Source: a bacterium (GTDB lineage: Bacteria > Elusimicrobiota > Elusimicrobia > Elusimicrobiales > UBA9959). From it: 43,508 nt of DNA. The translations under genes and the position numbers were made by a program. The stretch lies in NCBI GenBank assembly GCA_021789695.1, contig JAJYJH010000017.1, forward strand, positions 1 to 43,508, read 5' to 3'. The notes under the pieces are model-generated. The model made no database searches. It was not told where the DNA came from and was given only the letters and a program-made list of their open reading frames with translations. This document shows positions 1 to 12,700 of the stretch, one piece after another. Every line of letters starts with the position of its first letter. Position 1 is the first letter of the stretch.

Positions 1-202
1 CGGACGCCTTCCACGCGTCCTCGAGGATGCCGGGCAGTCGCCCCTTATCGTAATCCGATCCACGGGCCCTGCGGGGCGGCCGTTCCTCCCCGGGCGGGGG
101 GCTGTTAAGCAGCCTTAAAGCGTGCTTTCTGTGATACCCGCTTCGGTAATATTTTAGTTGATTCAATACGGGGTCTTGACTGCCGTTATATCTCTGATTA
201 TA
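1..202 (-). pseudogene. Transposase/integrase remnant, N-terminal part, runs off left edge
   Basis: Read on the minus strand, an open frame enters after a TAG at 203-205 and continues to base 1. It encodes a stretch containing GYHRKHALRLLNS, a basic RPPRRARG linker, and then GRLPGILEDAWKAS. The order of an HTH-like GYxRKxAxRLL motif, an Arg-rich linker and an L..I.E.aW..S segment resembles the N-terminus of a DDE integrase-type transposase group. There is no ATG in the frame upstream of the motif, only a TTG, so it is most likely a truncated or decayed copy rather than an intact gene. The rest lies outside the window. The family assignment is from memory of the motif and is moderate. Confidence 0.55.
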
Positions 203-204
203 CT
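176..204 (+). promoter_or_regulatory. Sigma70-type promoter for the Rrf2-like regulator
   Basis: TTGACT at 176-181 and TATACT at 199-204 are separated by exactly 17 bp, a near-consensus promoter. Transcription would begin near 211, giving a leader of about 125 nt before the regulator gene at 336. The promoter lies inside the upstream part of the antisense transposase remnant. Confidence 0.7.
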
Positions 205-257
205 ATCAGGACTGGCGGAGAACGGCACAGACGTGTGGTCTGTTTATTTTTTGGGCG

Positions 258-284
258 GTCATCGGATGATTTTTATCCGATGAC
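258..284. promoter_or_regulatory. 10-bp dyad in the regulator leader, candidate operator
   Basis: GTCATCGGAT at 258-267 is the exact inverted repeat of ATCCGATGAC at 275-284, with a 7-bp AT-rich spacer. It sits about 45 bp downstream of the predicted transcription start and 52 bp upstream of the regulator ATG. It has no following T-run, so it is not a typical terminator. Rrf2-family proteins bind dyads, which makes autoregulation the simplest reading, but an RNA hairpin is equally possible. Confidence 0.45.
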
Positions 285-335
285 TCTTGTCGCGCTGGCT
301 ATCTGGCCAAAGACGGCGTCAAAGGCGAGGCGATC

Positions 336-770
336 ATGAGGATGAACAGGACATTGGCGTACGGATTGGCCTGTCTGCATTACCTGGGGCAGAACAACGG
401 GGGCAGCTGGAACCAGGTGGCCGACATTTCTCGCTTCCAGGGCCTGCCCTCGCCGTACTGCACCAAGGTGCTGCAGGCCCTCGTGCACTCCGGTTTCGTG
501 GAGTCGCAGAAAGGCCGCGGCTACCGGCTGGCGAAAGACCTGGATGATATCAGCGTCTGGCAGCTGATGGAGGCATTCACCTTCAACGGGGCGCCGAAGT
601 CGGAGAAGGCGCAGGTGCCCAACAAGCTTTACGAGACGTTGCGGGCGGAGGTAAACCACTGGCTGGTGGGGCTTACCGTGCAGGACATAATAGAAATCAT
701 GCGCGAAGAGGAGCGCCAGGGCTCGGCGGGGAACAGGGCGGAGGGGCGGAGCTCCGGGATCGCGTCCTGA
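336..770 (+). CDS. Rrf2-family-like winged-helix transcriptional regulator
   Basis: The 144-residue product has the layout of an Rrf2 winged-helix regulator. A first helix (LAYGLACLHYLGQ) leads into a helix-turn-helix around residues 25-50 with the typical P.pYc.KVLQaLv.sGfVeS motif, followed by the wing GRGYRLAKDLDDIS and a Vwqlmeaf helix. The C-terminal half is predicted helical and ends in a low-complexity Gly/Arg/Ser tail. The Cys cluster that ligates Fe-S in IscR/NsrR is absent (only two isolated Cys), so it should sense something other than an Fe-S cluster or simply bind DNA. It lies 17 bp upstream of the giant surface-protein gene in the same direction and could control it. GAGG eight bases before the ATG supports the start. 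Confidence 0.75.
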   Translation: MRMNRTLAYGLACLHYLGQNNGGSWNQVADISRFQGLPSPYCTKVLQALVHSGFVESQKGRGYRLAKDLDDISVWQLMEAFTFNGAPKSEKAQVPNKLYETLRAEVNHWLVGLTVQDIIEIMREEERQGSAGNRAEGRSSGIAS

Positions 771-777
771 GAGGACG
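763..777 (+). promoter_or_regulatory. Small hairpin over the regulator stop codon and the next ribosome-binding site
   Basis: CGTCC (763-767) and GGACG (773-777) pair around a TGAGA loop. The stem covers the stop codon of the Rrf2-like gene and the GAGAGGA that is the only Shine-Dalgarno candidate for the giant gene starting at 788. Ribosomes finishing the first gene would open it, so it may couple the two translations. It is short and could be chance. Confidence 0.3.
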
Positions 778-787
778 AAAAAACTCT

Positions 788-3700
788 ATGGACCGGCGAG
801 CCTTGAGCGGCGGGGGAACTGGCGGGCGCGCGGCGCGCCGCTTCCTTTCCGCCGTCCTGCCTCTGGCGCTTGGCTTACTGCTCAACGCCGCGCCGCCTCT
901 CTCCGCCTTTAATACGCTTTACCTGCAGGACGCCTCCGCTTCGGTAGCCCCAGGCGCGGATGACTACCGCCAGCTTATGTATTCCCCGGGGGTAGGCTTG
1001 GTCGCCTATGCCAAGGCTACTGCAAACAGTCTGCCGACCCCGCCGACCACCGCGACGCAATTCACCAAGACCGCCGGCGGCAGCGTGGTCACGTGGTACT
1101 CCCGTCCGGTGGACGCCGTCACGATCTCCGGCAACGTCACGTTCAATCTGTGGGCCTACGTTGACAACACCAAAGCCAACGCCTACATAACTGCCGAGTT
1201 GCTGCTCGCCGCCCCCGACGGCACCATAACAGGTCAGCCTATAGCGGCCGTATATACCGGCAACCCGAAGCTGGGCACCACGGCGGCACTTCAGAGCTGG
1301 TCGGTCACACCGTTGCTTACCGCTGTCGCCAACGGCCAGAGACTGGCCGTGCGGCTACATATAGGCGCCGCCGGACCGATGAGGGCCGGCTATTATGTTT
1401 ACGCGGACATCAACGGCCCGACGGTCGGCGCGGACGGAGACGCCTGGGTGCAGACCACCGAGGCCCTGGCCCCGGCCCGTCCTTCGACCGGCGCCGTAAC
1501 CGCCGCCGAGACCTCGCTTACGCCCTCGTGGGGACTGGTGGACGGGGCCACCGGCTACACGCTGACCGCCGCTCTGGACGCCGGCATGGGCACGGTGGTC
1601 TCCTCGTTCGACTCGGCCGGCCCTTCCGCCGCTGTAAGCCCCCTCAGCCCCGACACCACTTACTACCTCTTTGCCAGGACCAACGGTTCCGGCGCCTCCA
1701 GTTCCTGGACGGCCTGGCCGGCCGCGGTCACACTGGCTTACGCTCCCGGCGCGGGCTACTTCGACGGGCTGGCCGCCTCCTCGATGCGGTTCAACTGGTC
1801 GGCCAACGGCAACCATCCCGGGACCCTCTACCGCGTTTACGTCTCCACCGCCCCTGACCCTCTCGCTCCGGGCGGCGCCGCTGTGACCTCTTCCGACACC
1901 TACAACACCTACCTGAGCACGTCGGGCCTGTCCCCGGACGGCGCTTATTATTTCCGCGTGGCCGCGGTCAACTATGCCGGGGCGGTCACGTCCTTCACCG
2001 CGGCGAAGTCCACTCATACCCTTGCGGCCGTGCCGGCGTCCGCCAGCTTCACCGGAGTGACCGATGTAGGCATGAATTTCAACTGGTCCGCCTCCGGCAA
2101 TCCCAGCGGGACCCTCTACAGCGTTCTGGTCTCCACCGCTCCGGACCCGCTCTCTCCCGGCGGCGCCGCCGTCACGCAGCACGGGGTCTACGGGCTCTCC
2201 CTCAGTACCTCTTCGCTCTCGACCAACACCACCTACTATTTCCGGGCGGCGGCGGTGAACGCGGACGGAGTGGCGTCGGCGTTTTCCGCAGCAGCGGCCA
2301 CCTCGACCCTGGCCGACACGCCCGCTTCGGGGATGATAACCGGGGCCGGCCCGTATTCGATGCAGTTCTCGTTCACGGACCCGGTGAACCCGGCGGGTAC
2401 ATTGTACAGGGTAAAAGTCTCGACGGCCTCGGACCCGCTTTCTCCAGGCGGTGCCGCGGTAACCTCCTCCGATACCTACTCTCTTTCGCTCAGCAGTTCC
2501 GGGCTGGTCCCGGACACCGCCTATTATTTCAGGGCTGCCGCCGTCAACAACGACGGTGTCGAGAGCCAGTACGTCCCGGCTCAGACGCTGCATACGCTGC
2601 TGGCCTACGCTCCGGCCTTCGCCTCCTTCACCGGCGTTTCCGAAGCCGGCATCCAGTTCAATTTCTCCCCGAACGGCGACGTCTATCCGGGCACGCTGTT
2701 CCGGGTGGCGGTTTCCACCGCGCCGGATCCGGTGAACCCGGGTACAGCGTCAGCCACGTCCTCGGACACCTATAACAGCTACCTGAGTTCAGCAGGTCTC
2801 TTCGGCAATACCACCTATTACTTCAGGTCGGCCGGGGTGAACAAGGACGGCGTCCCGACGGCCTACAGCGCGGCCGCGGCCACCTCCACGCTGGCCGCGG
2901 TCCCCTCCGGGCTGGATTTCACCGGAGTGAGTTCCGACTCCATAAGAATGGACTGGGCGCAGACCAACGGCCCCGGCACGCTATACACGGTGTTGACCTC
3001 TACGGCGGCCGACCCGCTCAACCCGGCAGGGGCAGCCGTCTCCTCGCGCGACACCTACAACCTCTACGTCACCACCTCCGGCCTTACGCAGAATGTCTCC
3101 TACAGCTTTGTCGTTAGGGCTCTCAATAACGGCGGCGGCTATAGCGCCTGGTCCACGGCGGCTTCCACGCCCACGCTGCAGGCCGGTTTCCTGGCGGCCC
3201 CCGTGGCCATGTCGCTGACGCCATACATCTCCTCGATGACGGCGAACTGGCTGCTGGTGGGAGGGGCCACCGGCTACACGCTGGCGGCTTCCCAGAACCC
3301 GGGCGCGGAACCGTCACCGATAGCCGCTTCCTCCGATACCGCCGTTGTTCTTTCCGCCTCGGTGTCGGGGCTTTCCCCTGATACCAAGTATTACCTGTTC
3401 GTGCGGGCCAACGGTCCCGGCAGCAGCAGCGCCTGGTCAGACTACCCCCCGGCCGCCACTTTGCTGGCTTATCCGCCGGCCTCCCCGTCCATCGGCGGGG
3501 TTTCCGCGTCGCAGGTCTCCTTCTCTTGGTCGGCCAACGGCGACGCCTACCCGGGCACGCTGTTCAGAGTGATCTCCTCCACGGCGCCGGACCCGCTGAA
3601 CCCAGGTGGAGCCGTGGTCAGTTCTTCCGATACCTACGGCGTCTCCCTTACCTCCGCCAGCCTTATCCCTAACACGCCGTACTATTTCACGACGGCGGGC

Positions 3701-6700
3701 ATAAACAAGGACGGCGCGGCCACGGCCTGGACCGTTCCCTCCGGCACGTATACCCTGGCCGCGCAGCCGGTCTTTTCCGGTTTTGCAAACCTCTCCGCGA
3801 ACTCCGCCGACTTTTCCTTTTCGGCCAACGGGAATCCTTCCGGCACGCGCTACCGGGTAGTGTCGTCCACGGCGCCGGATCCACTTAACCCCGGCGGAGC
3901 GGTCTCGAGCTCGTCCGATACCTACAGCCTGGTGCTGAGCTCCTCCGGGCTTTCTCCCAACACGACCTATTACTTTGCCGCCGCGGCCGTGACCGGCGGC
4001 GGGACCGCAACGGCCTACTTCGCGCCGCAGGCCACCGCCACGCTGGCGGCCATGCCGCTCTCCCCTGCCGCCGCTGCGGTCTGGGCTTCCTCGGCCTCCC
4101 TGGCCTGGTCGGCAGACGGGAATCCCGCCGGTACGCTGTACCGGGTCCTGCTGTCCACCGCCCCCAACCCGCTGACGCCGCAGGGCGCCCAGGTCGCTTC
4201 CTCGGACACCTATAGCCTGGCGCTGGCCGCCGCCGCCCTTTCTCCGGACACGCTGTACTATTTCCGCGTCGCCGCGACCGGCCGGAGCGGGGATCTCACT
4301 ATCTTTACGGCCGCGCAGCAGTTCAGGACGCTCGCTTATATGCCGCTCTTCTCGTCCTTCGGCGTTTCGGCCTCGTCGCTGACGCTTAACTGGCTGCCCA
4401 ACGGGAACAACTCCCCCGGCCTTTACCGGGTGCTGGCTTCAACGGCGCCGGACCCGCTGAGCCCCGGCGGCGCGGCGGTCAGCTCTTCCGACGTTTATGG
4501 CCTGAGCTTCAGCACCTCAGGGCTCTACGCCGACACCACCTATTATTTCCGGCTGTCCGGAGAGAACTCTGATGGCGTGCTGAGCGCTTACACGGCCCTG
4601 GCGGCCACCTCCACCCTGCTGGCCTATCCGCCGGCCTTCTCCGCCTTCACCGACCTGCAGACGGATTCCCTCCGGTTCGTCTGGACGGCCAACGGCAATC
4701 CGGATGGCGCCATGTACAGGGTGCTGGTCTCCACGGCGCCGGACCCGCTAAACCCGGCCGGGGCCGTAGTCAGCTCCTCCGACACCTACAATCTCTCCCT
4801 GACCACCTCCGGGCTGGTCGCCGACACTCAGTACTACTTCACGGCGGCCGGGGTGAACAACAATGGCGTCGCCACGTCCTATATGGCCGAGCAGTCCACC
4901 CGCACGCTGCAGGCCGTGACGAAACTTTTCCTGCTGGATTCCACCTCCACCGCCAATCCGGATACGAACGAGGAGAGGGTGCTCTCCACGCTTCGCGGCT
5001 CGGCGCCCGTCACCTATACCAAGGCGACCGCCGGCAACGTCACGCCGCCCAGTTCGACCTCGCAGTTCACCAAGGTGGCTAATGGTCCCACCGAGACCTG
5101 GTACACCGGCCCGCTGGCCGCTGTCTCCGTCTCGGGCAACGTCACCTTCAACCTGTACGCCTGGGAGAGCGCCACTAACGTCAATTCCGGGATAACAGCG
5201 GAACTGCTGCGCGCCGACGGCGCCGGCAACATCCTTTCCACGATAGCCTCGGTGCAGACGGGAGTGGCCGAGCTGGGCGTATCCGAGGCCGCGCAGACCT
5301 GGACCGCGGCGGCCTCGGCCACCTCGCTGGCCAACGGCGACAGGCTGGCCGTCAGGGTGCATATAGAGCCCGCGGGCGGCAACCTCGCCAGCGGCAAGAG
5401 CGTCTACATGACGGTGGGCGGGCCTGCGGCCGGCGCTTCCGGGGATACCTGGGTGCAGCTGCTGCAGACCCTGCCGCCGGCTTCGCCGTCCACCTCGGCC
5501 GTAGCGAACGTGGGCGCCTCGCAGCTGGGAGCCTCGTGGGGACTGGTGAACGAGACCACCGGCTACACGCTGGCCGCCTCGGTCAACCCGGCGAACCCGC
5601 CGCTGCCGGTCTACGCCTCCAGCAGCACGCTGGGCGACCTCTCGGCCACGCTTTCGGTGCCGGCGCTCTCCCCCAACACCACCTATTACCTGTTCGTCCG
5701 CTCCAGCAGGGAAGGCCTTTCCAGCCCCTGGGCCGCCTATCCCGGCACCTCGACCCTGCTGGCCTATCCGCCGGCAGCCTCCGGGTTTGCCGGCGTGGGA
5801 TCGGGCGCGGTGCAGTTCAACTGGTCGGCCAACGGCAACGCCTATCCGGGCACGCTGTTCAGAGTGCTCTCCTCCACGGCGCCTGACCCGCTGAACCCGG
5901 GCGGCGCCGCCGTGGTCTCGTCGTACACCTACAGCCTGTCCCTCAGCTCCTCCGGGCTCTCCCCGGACACTACCTACTATTTCCGCGTGGCCGGCGTGAA
6001 CAACAACAACGTGCCTACGGCCTATACCGCCGCTCTCGGCACGGCCACTCTGCTGGCCTATCCGCCGCTCACTTCCGGCTTCACCGGCATAAGCCAGACC
6101 TCGGTCCAGTTCAACTGGTCGGCCAACGGCGACGCCTACCCGGGCACGCTTTTCAGGGTCGTCTCGTCCACGGCCCCGGACCCGCTGAACCCGGGCGGGG
6201 CGGTGGCGGTCTCGTCGTACACCTACAACCTGTTCCTCAGCTCCTCGGGCCTCGCCGCCGATACCACGTATTATTTCAGGGTGGCCGGGGTGAACAAGAA
6301 CGGCGCGGCCACCGCCTATACCGCGGCGGCCGGTACGGCGACGCTGACCTACCAGCCGGCCTTCGCCGGCTTCTCGAGCGTGACGGCCGGCTCGGTCCTG
6401 TTCGGCTGGACCGGCGCCGGCAATCCCGCGGGCACGCTGTATAAGGTGCTGTCGTCCACCGCGCCTGACCCGGCCAATCCGGGCGGGGCCGTGGTGGCCT
6501 CCTCGTACACCTACGCCCTGGCGCTGAGCTCCTCCGGCCTCTCGGCGGATACCACGTATTATTTCAGGGCGGCGGCGGTCAACGCCAACGGAGTGGCCAG
6601 CGCCTACACCGCGGCTGCTGGCACGGCCACCCTGCTGGGCTACCCGCCGCTGTTTTCTAATTTCACGGGCGTGGCGGCCGGGGCGGTCCAGTTCAACTGG

Positions 6701-9700
6701 TCCGCCAACGGCAACGCCTACCCGGGCACGCTGTACAGAGTGCTGTCGTCCACGGCGCCGGACCCGGTCAACCCTGCGGGGGCCGCGGTGGCGTCCTCCG
6801 ACACCTACAGCCTGTCCCTGAGCTCCTCCGGGCTGGCCGCTGACACCACCTATTATTTCCGCGTGGCCGGAGTCAACAAGAACGGCGTCGCCACCGCCTA
6901 CACCGTGGCGGCCGGCACGGCCACTTTGCTGGCCTACCCCCCGCTGCCGGCCGGCTTCTCGGGAGTGACCGAAAGCGGCTTGCAGTTCAACTGGGCCGCC
7001 AACGGCGATGTCTACCCGGGCACGCTGTTCATGGTCGTCTCCTCCACGGCCCCTGACCCGCTGAACCCGGGCGGAGCGGTGGCTCTCTCCTCCTACACCT
7101 ACGGCCTGGCGCTCTCCTCGCAGGGGCTGGCCGGCAACACCACCTATTACTTCACCGCGGCGGGCGTCAACAAGAACGGGGTCCCCACCGCCTACACCGC
7201 TGTCTCGGCCACCTCCACCCTGGCCAACGCCCCGTCCGGGCTTTACTCCACCGGCGTGACCACGCAGGCGGCCCAAGTCAACTGGGCGGGCGGGAGCAAC
7301 GGCCCTGGCACGCTCTACTACGTGCTGGTCTCCACGGCCCCGGACCCGCTGCTCCCGTCCGGCGCCGCCGTTAGCTCCGCTTATACTTACAACCTTTACG
7401 TCTCCACGGCCGGTCTCGAGCCGCTCACCTACTACTATTTCAGGGTCAGCGCGTTCAACAATAACGGCGTCCGGACCGCTTGGAGCGCCCCCCCGTTCCA
7501 GGCGCAGACTCTGGCCACCGGGCAGATAGGCAGCCCCGCGGCCGGCAGCATAACCGGGGTCTTCGTGAGCTCCATGAGCGCCTCGTGGGACCTGGTGCCC
7601 GGTGCCACCGGCTACACGCTGGCCGCCTCCCTCGCCCCGGACGACCCGCCTGCCGTCATAGCCGCCTCCAGTACCACCGTCAACGGGGAGAACGCCGCCT
7701 CCCTCTCCGGCCTGACGCCGGACACTTCGTATTATCTCTTCGTGCGGGCCAACGGCCAGGGGACCTCCGGCGTCTGGCTGGCCTACCCCCACAGGGCGAC
7801 GCTGCTGGCCTACCCGCCGGCCTTCTCCGGCTTCTCCGAAGTCTACGCCTCCTCGGGGGTGTTCTCGTGGAGCGCCAACGGGAACGCCTACCCGGGCACG
7901 CTGTACAGGGTGCTCTCCTCCACGGCTCCGGACCCGCTCTCCCCGGCCGGCGCCGCGGTCGCTTCCTCCGATACTTACGCTCTCTCCCTGAGCGCTTCCG
8001 GTCTGGCGGCCGACACCACCTATTATTTCCGCGTGGCCGGCGTGAACAAGGACGGCGCGCTTACCGACTACACGGCCCCGCAGGCCACCGCCACCTGGGC
8101 CAATCCGCCGCTGCCCTCCGGTTTCAGCGGCGTGGGGGCGGCCGCGCTGCAGTTCAACTGGGCGGCCAACGGCGACCGGGTCCCTGGGACGCTTTACCGG
8201 GTGCTGGTCTCCACCGCTCCCGATCCGCTGAACCCGGCGGGAGCTCCGGTTACCAGTTCCGACACCTACGGCCTTTCGCTGAGCACCTCCGGCCTGTCCG
8301 CGGACACCACCTATTATTTCCGCGCCGCGGCGCTGGGCGTAAGCGGCGTGGCTTCCGCCTACAGCGCGGCGCAGGGGACCGCCACGCTGGTGGCCTATCC
8401 GCCCCTTCCTGCGGGCTTCACGAACGTGACCGAGACGGCGCTCCAGTTCAACTGGTCGGCCAACGGCGACCGGGACCCGGGCACGCTCTACCATGTCCTG
8501 TCGTCCACCGCGCCGGACCCGCTCGCCCCCTCCGGAGCCGTGGTGGCCAGCTCGTTTACCTACAACCTCTATCTCGGCGGCGCGGCCCTGGCGCCCAACA
8601 CGACGCGCTATTTCACCGTGGCCGCTGTCAACCGCAACGGGGTGGAGACCTCCTATACCGCGGTCGCCGGCACCTCGACGCTGGCCAATCCGCCGCTGAC
8701 GGCGCTCTCCACGTTCAGCGCCGTCACCTCGCAGGGCTTCACCGCGGCCTGGTCGTCCAACTCCAACCCGGCCGGTACCGTCTACCAGGTGCAGGCCTCC
8801 ACCGCTACGGACTTCAGCGCCGTCGCTCCGGCCCAGGTCACCGCGTCCACGGCCCCGCTGCAGGGGACCTCGTACTTGTTCTCCGGCCTGCTCTCCGGCA
8901 GCGTCTATTATTTCCGCCTGCGCGCGCAGAACAACAACGGCGTCTATACTTCCTACGCCCAGCTGGGGTCCACCGCCACGCTTCGCCTGCCGGCCCCGGT
9001 CCCCGCGCCGGTCACGCAGGTCTCCACCTATTCCATAACCGCCTCCTGGTCGTTGGTCGGCGGGGCCACAGGCTACCTGCTGGCCGCCTCCGTCAACCAG
9101 GCTTCTCCGCCGTCCCCGGTCTACGCATCCAGCGAGACCGCCTCCGCGCAGGCCTCCGTCTACCAGCCGGCGCTCGCGCTCAACACCACCTACTTCCTGT
9201 TCGTCCGCGCCGAAGGCCCCGGGGACGCCAGTGACTGGGCCGCCTATCCGCCGGCTTCCACGCTGGCCAACCAGCCGGCCGTGCCGGGCGCGGTGTTCGG
9301 CGCCGTGACCGACAACGGCTTCAGCGTTGCCTGGGACGCCAATTCCAACCCGCTCGGCGCCACCCTCTACCAGGTGCAGGTCTCCACTGCCTCCGACTTC
9401 AACTCGGGAGCGATAAATCAGGTCACTTTCTCCACGGCGCCGGTCTACGGCCCGGGGGCGGCCTTCAGCGGCCTGAGCAGCAACACCTATTACTACGCCC
9501 GGGTCAGGGCCGCGAACAACGACGGCAGCTATACGGCGTGGACCGGCCTCGGCTACGTCAAGACGCTGATCCTCCCCGTGCTGCATTCCGCCGGGGACGG
9601 CGTGCTGCTGTACGGCCAGGCCGGCAACAGCGCGCCGCAGTTCCGCAACTACTACGGCGCTTCCAACTCCTTCAGCCCCGTGCAGGCCACCCTTTCCGGG

Positions 9701-12700
9701 ATTCCGGGCTCGCTGTTCGTGATAAAGACCGACCCGCTGACCACCAAGCAGGAGGCCGTCGCCGGCTACGTGGCCAACGGCACGCTGCACGTGCTCTGCT
9801 CCGACGGGGCCAACTGGGAGGAGGATTGGACGCAGTACGTCGGGGGGGACGCCTCCACCCGCCGCTTCGACATAGCCTACGAGAGCAACAGCGGCGACGC
9901 CGTCGTTCTTTATTCGCACAACGTTTCGGGGAGCTCCCAGCTGGGCTACAGGGTCAAGTCCGGGGCCGCTGGCTGCGGCCCGTCCGGCTGGTCCGCCGAC
10001 GCCTCCCTGAGCCCGCTTAACACCGCCGGCATAGTGCAGTGGGTGAAACTGGCCTCCGACCCGAGGGCGGACCAGAACGACATCGCGGCGATCTGGGCCG
10101 ACAACGCCTCCCGCCTGGACGCCATGGTCTGGAACGGCTCCTCGTGGGAGAACGAACCCTCCCAGCCGCTGGAGACCTCCCTGGAGGCCGTGTCGGCGGC
10201 GCAGGACGTGGAGGACTTCGCCGTGCAGTACGAGGCGACCACCGGCAATATCATGGTGGTCTGGGCCAACTCCTCTGGCGGCAGCGGGACTAACGGGGTG
10301 CGCTACGCCAGGGCCGTCTGGACCGGAGGGAGCCCGTTGCACACGTGGAGCGCGCCAGCTACGCCGCCGACGTTCACCGACGACGCCACCAACCTGACGC
10401 TGGCGGCCAACCCGGCCAGCAGCGAGATGGTCTTCGCCTCCATAGGCAACTCCAGGGGCTACCTGCAGGCCGGCTACTGGAACGGCTCGGCATGGACGGA
10501 CACGGCCGGCCTGGTCACCACCGCGCAGATTCCGCAGGCCGGCACCGGGTTGGTGGCCGCCGCCTGGCTGAGCTCCGGCACCGTCACGCGCAGCGTGATA
10601 ACCTACGACAATGCCAACAGCACCACTCTCGGGTGGATAACCGGCAGCGGCGGGACCTTCACGAAGCAGACCGCCTTCTCCCCTACGCCGGCCTTCGCCA
10701 GTCCGCAGGTCCGCTATTCCATGCGCCAGGACCCCGTGAACCGCGACAGGGCTATCGCGGCCGTGGCCGATTCCAATTACGACCTTTTCGCCAAGCGGCT
10801 GATAATGAACACGGCCGGGACGTTTACCTGGAGCAACGCCGACGGCGGCGCCGCGCTGGAGACCAGCCTGTCTTCGGCGGCGGTGGCCGGAGATTCTTTC
10901 GAGTTCTGGCCCGCCCCGCCCACCACCACCTTCGACCAGAGCGCCTACCGGGTCTTCGCCGACTCCGATTCAACGGACGTGGGCGCTCCGCTGGCGGCCC
11001 AGGACACGCTGGCCACTCTTCCCTCGGCCGGCTCGGCCTTCAGGCTGAGGCAGCTGGTGGATATAGGCAACGTGGACCTGCCGCTGAACGGCCAGGGCTT
11101 CAGGCTGCAGTTCGCCGGCATGGGAGACGGCACCTGCGCCGCCCCGTCCAACGGGACCCCCGCGGCCTATACGGACGTCACGTCCACCACGGCGCTGGCC
11201 TTCAATAATAATCCGTCCGTGGCGGACAACACGCCGCTGACCGCGGACGCGAACGACCCCAGATACGGCACCCATATAACCATCGACCAGACCTACGTGG
11301 AGCAGAACAATTCCACCAATACCGTCGCGGCCATCCCGCGCGGCGAGGACGGCATGTGGGATTTCTCGCTGAAGGACAACGGCCTCACCCCGGGCGCGGT
11401 CTACTGTCTGCGGCTGGTGAAGGACACCGGCGTGCAGCTGGAGGGCTACACGGTCTATCCGCAGGTCCTGGTGCCGGCCCCGGTGCAGATAAACGAGGTC
11501 TATCCCACCGGCGCCGCCGCCGCGGACGACTGGGTGGAGCTCTACAACAACACCTCCAGCACCCCGTCGCTGGCCGGCTGGAAGCTGAACTACGTGGAGA
11601 GCACGATAGACATCGGTGGCTCGGCCAACACGCTGTGGACCGGGCAGGCCGGCGCCGTGATAAACGCCTATTCCACCTTCACCATAACGAACCTGCCGGT
11701 GGCCCTGAACGGCGCGCAGAGCTACTATGTCAGCCTGGTCAACCCTGCCGGCGCCGCGGCGGACCAGGTGCAGTGGCCGGGCCCCGGCGTCATGTCCCTG
11801 GGCGAGTCGTTCGCCAGGATAACCGACGGCAACCCGTACTTCGAGATAGACCCTACGCCGACCAAGGGTTATTCCAACTCCGTATCCACGGACTCGCTGC
11901 TGATAAACGAGGTGGGCTATTCAGCCGGGAGGCAGTTCGTCGAGCTCTATAACTCCTCTCCGGTCTCCACGCGCACGCTGGCCGGCTATTCCCTGCGCGA
12001 CTCGGTCTCGTCGCAGAACGGCGCGGTCTTCCGGTTCACCAGGAAGATATACCCGCTGGACTACGCGCTGCTGGATTATTCCTCGGTCGGCGACGACGGC
12101 AAGACCTTCGCCGACGTCTTCGGGGCCGCCGGCCCGTCCCCCGCAGGGGATTTTCTGGCGCTGGAGAACTCCACGGGCTCCACGGTGGACATGGTCACCT
12201 GGCAGTCCGGCGCCGCCTACTCGCGCTACAACTACAAGGGCGCGCTGACCGACTATCCGTCCCACGCCCCGGCCGGCGCCGCCACGTCGATCGCCCGCGG
12301 CCCGACTGAGGGGGCCGATACCGGCAACGACGCCGCCGACTTCTACGTCTCCGCGTTCGTCACGCCGGCCTCCCGCAACAACGGCGCCGGCGCGGCGGCG
12401 CCGGACACTCTCTACCTGCCGGGCGACAACTCGGCGCCGCGCTATCTTTCCCGCAGGTTCGGGCTCTCGCTCGCGCTCGGGGCGGCCTCCTCCGGCGGCG
12501 GCAACAACATCGTCTTCGAACGGACTGGCGGGAGCGCGGACCTTCATTCCCCGCACCTCTACCGCCTGGCCGACATCGGCTTCGACCTCTCCGCCCTGAC
12601 GCGCCAGACTACGGTCCAGGCCGGCTACGCCTTCTATGACCAGGACGGCAGTCCGCTGGTTTCCAGCGCCTCTTACCGGATGATAGTTAACTCCAGCACC

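Noticed and set aside
1470-9570. CRISPR-like or satellite DNA explanation for the regular repeats
   Set aside because: The period of about 290 bp is in frame, the units are FN3 modules with protein-level conservation, and there are no short identical repeats with unique spacers.
4748-10342. A 1,864-codon open frame on the minus strand opposite the giant FN3 gene
   Set aside because: It arises because the GC-rich repetitive codons of the FN3 array rarely produce stops in this antisense frame; the product is Arg/Gly/Val-rich low-complexity sequence without domains, while the plus-strand frame has clear modules.
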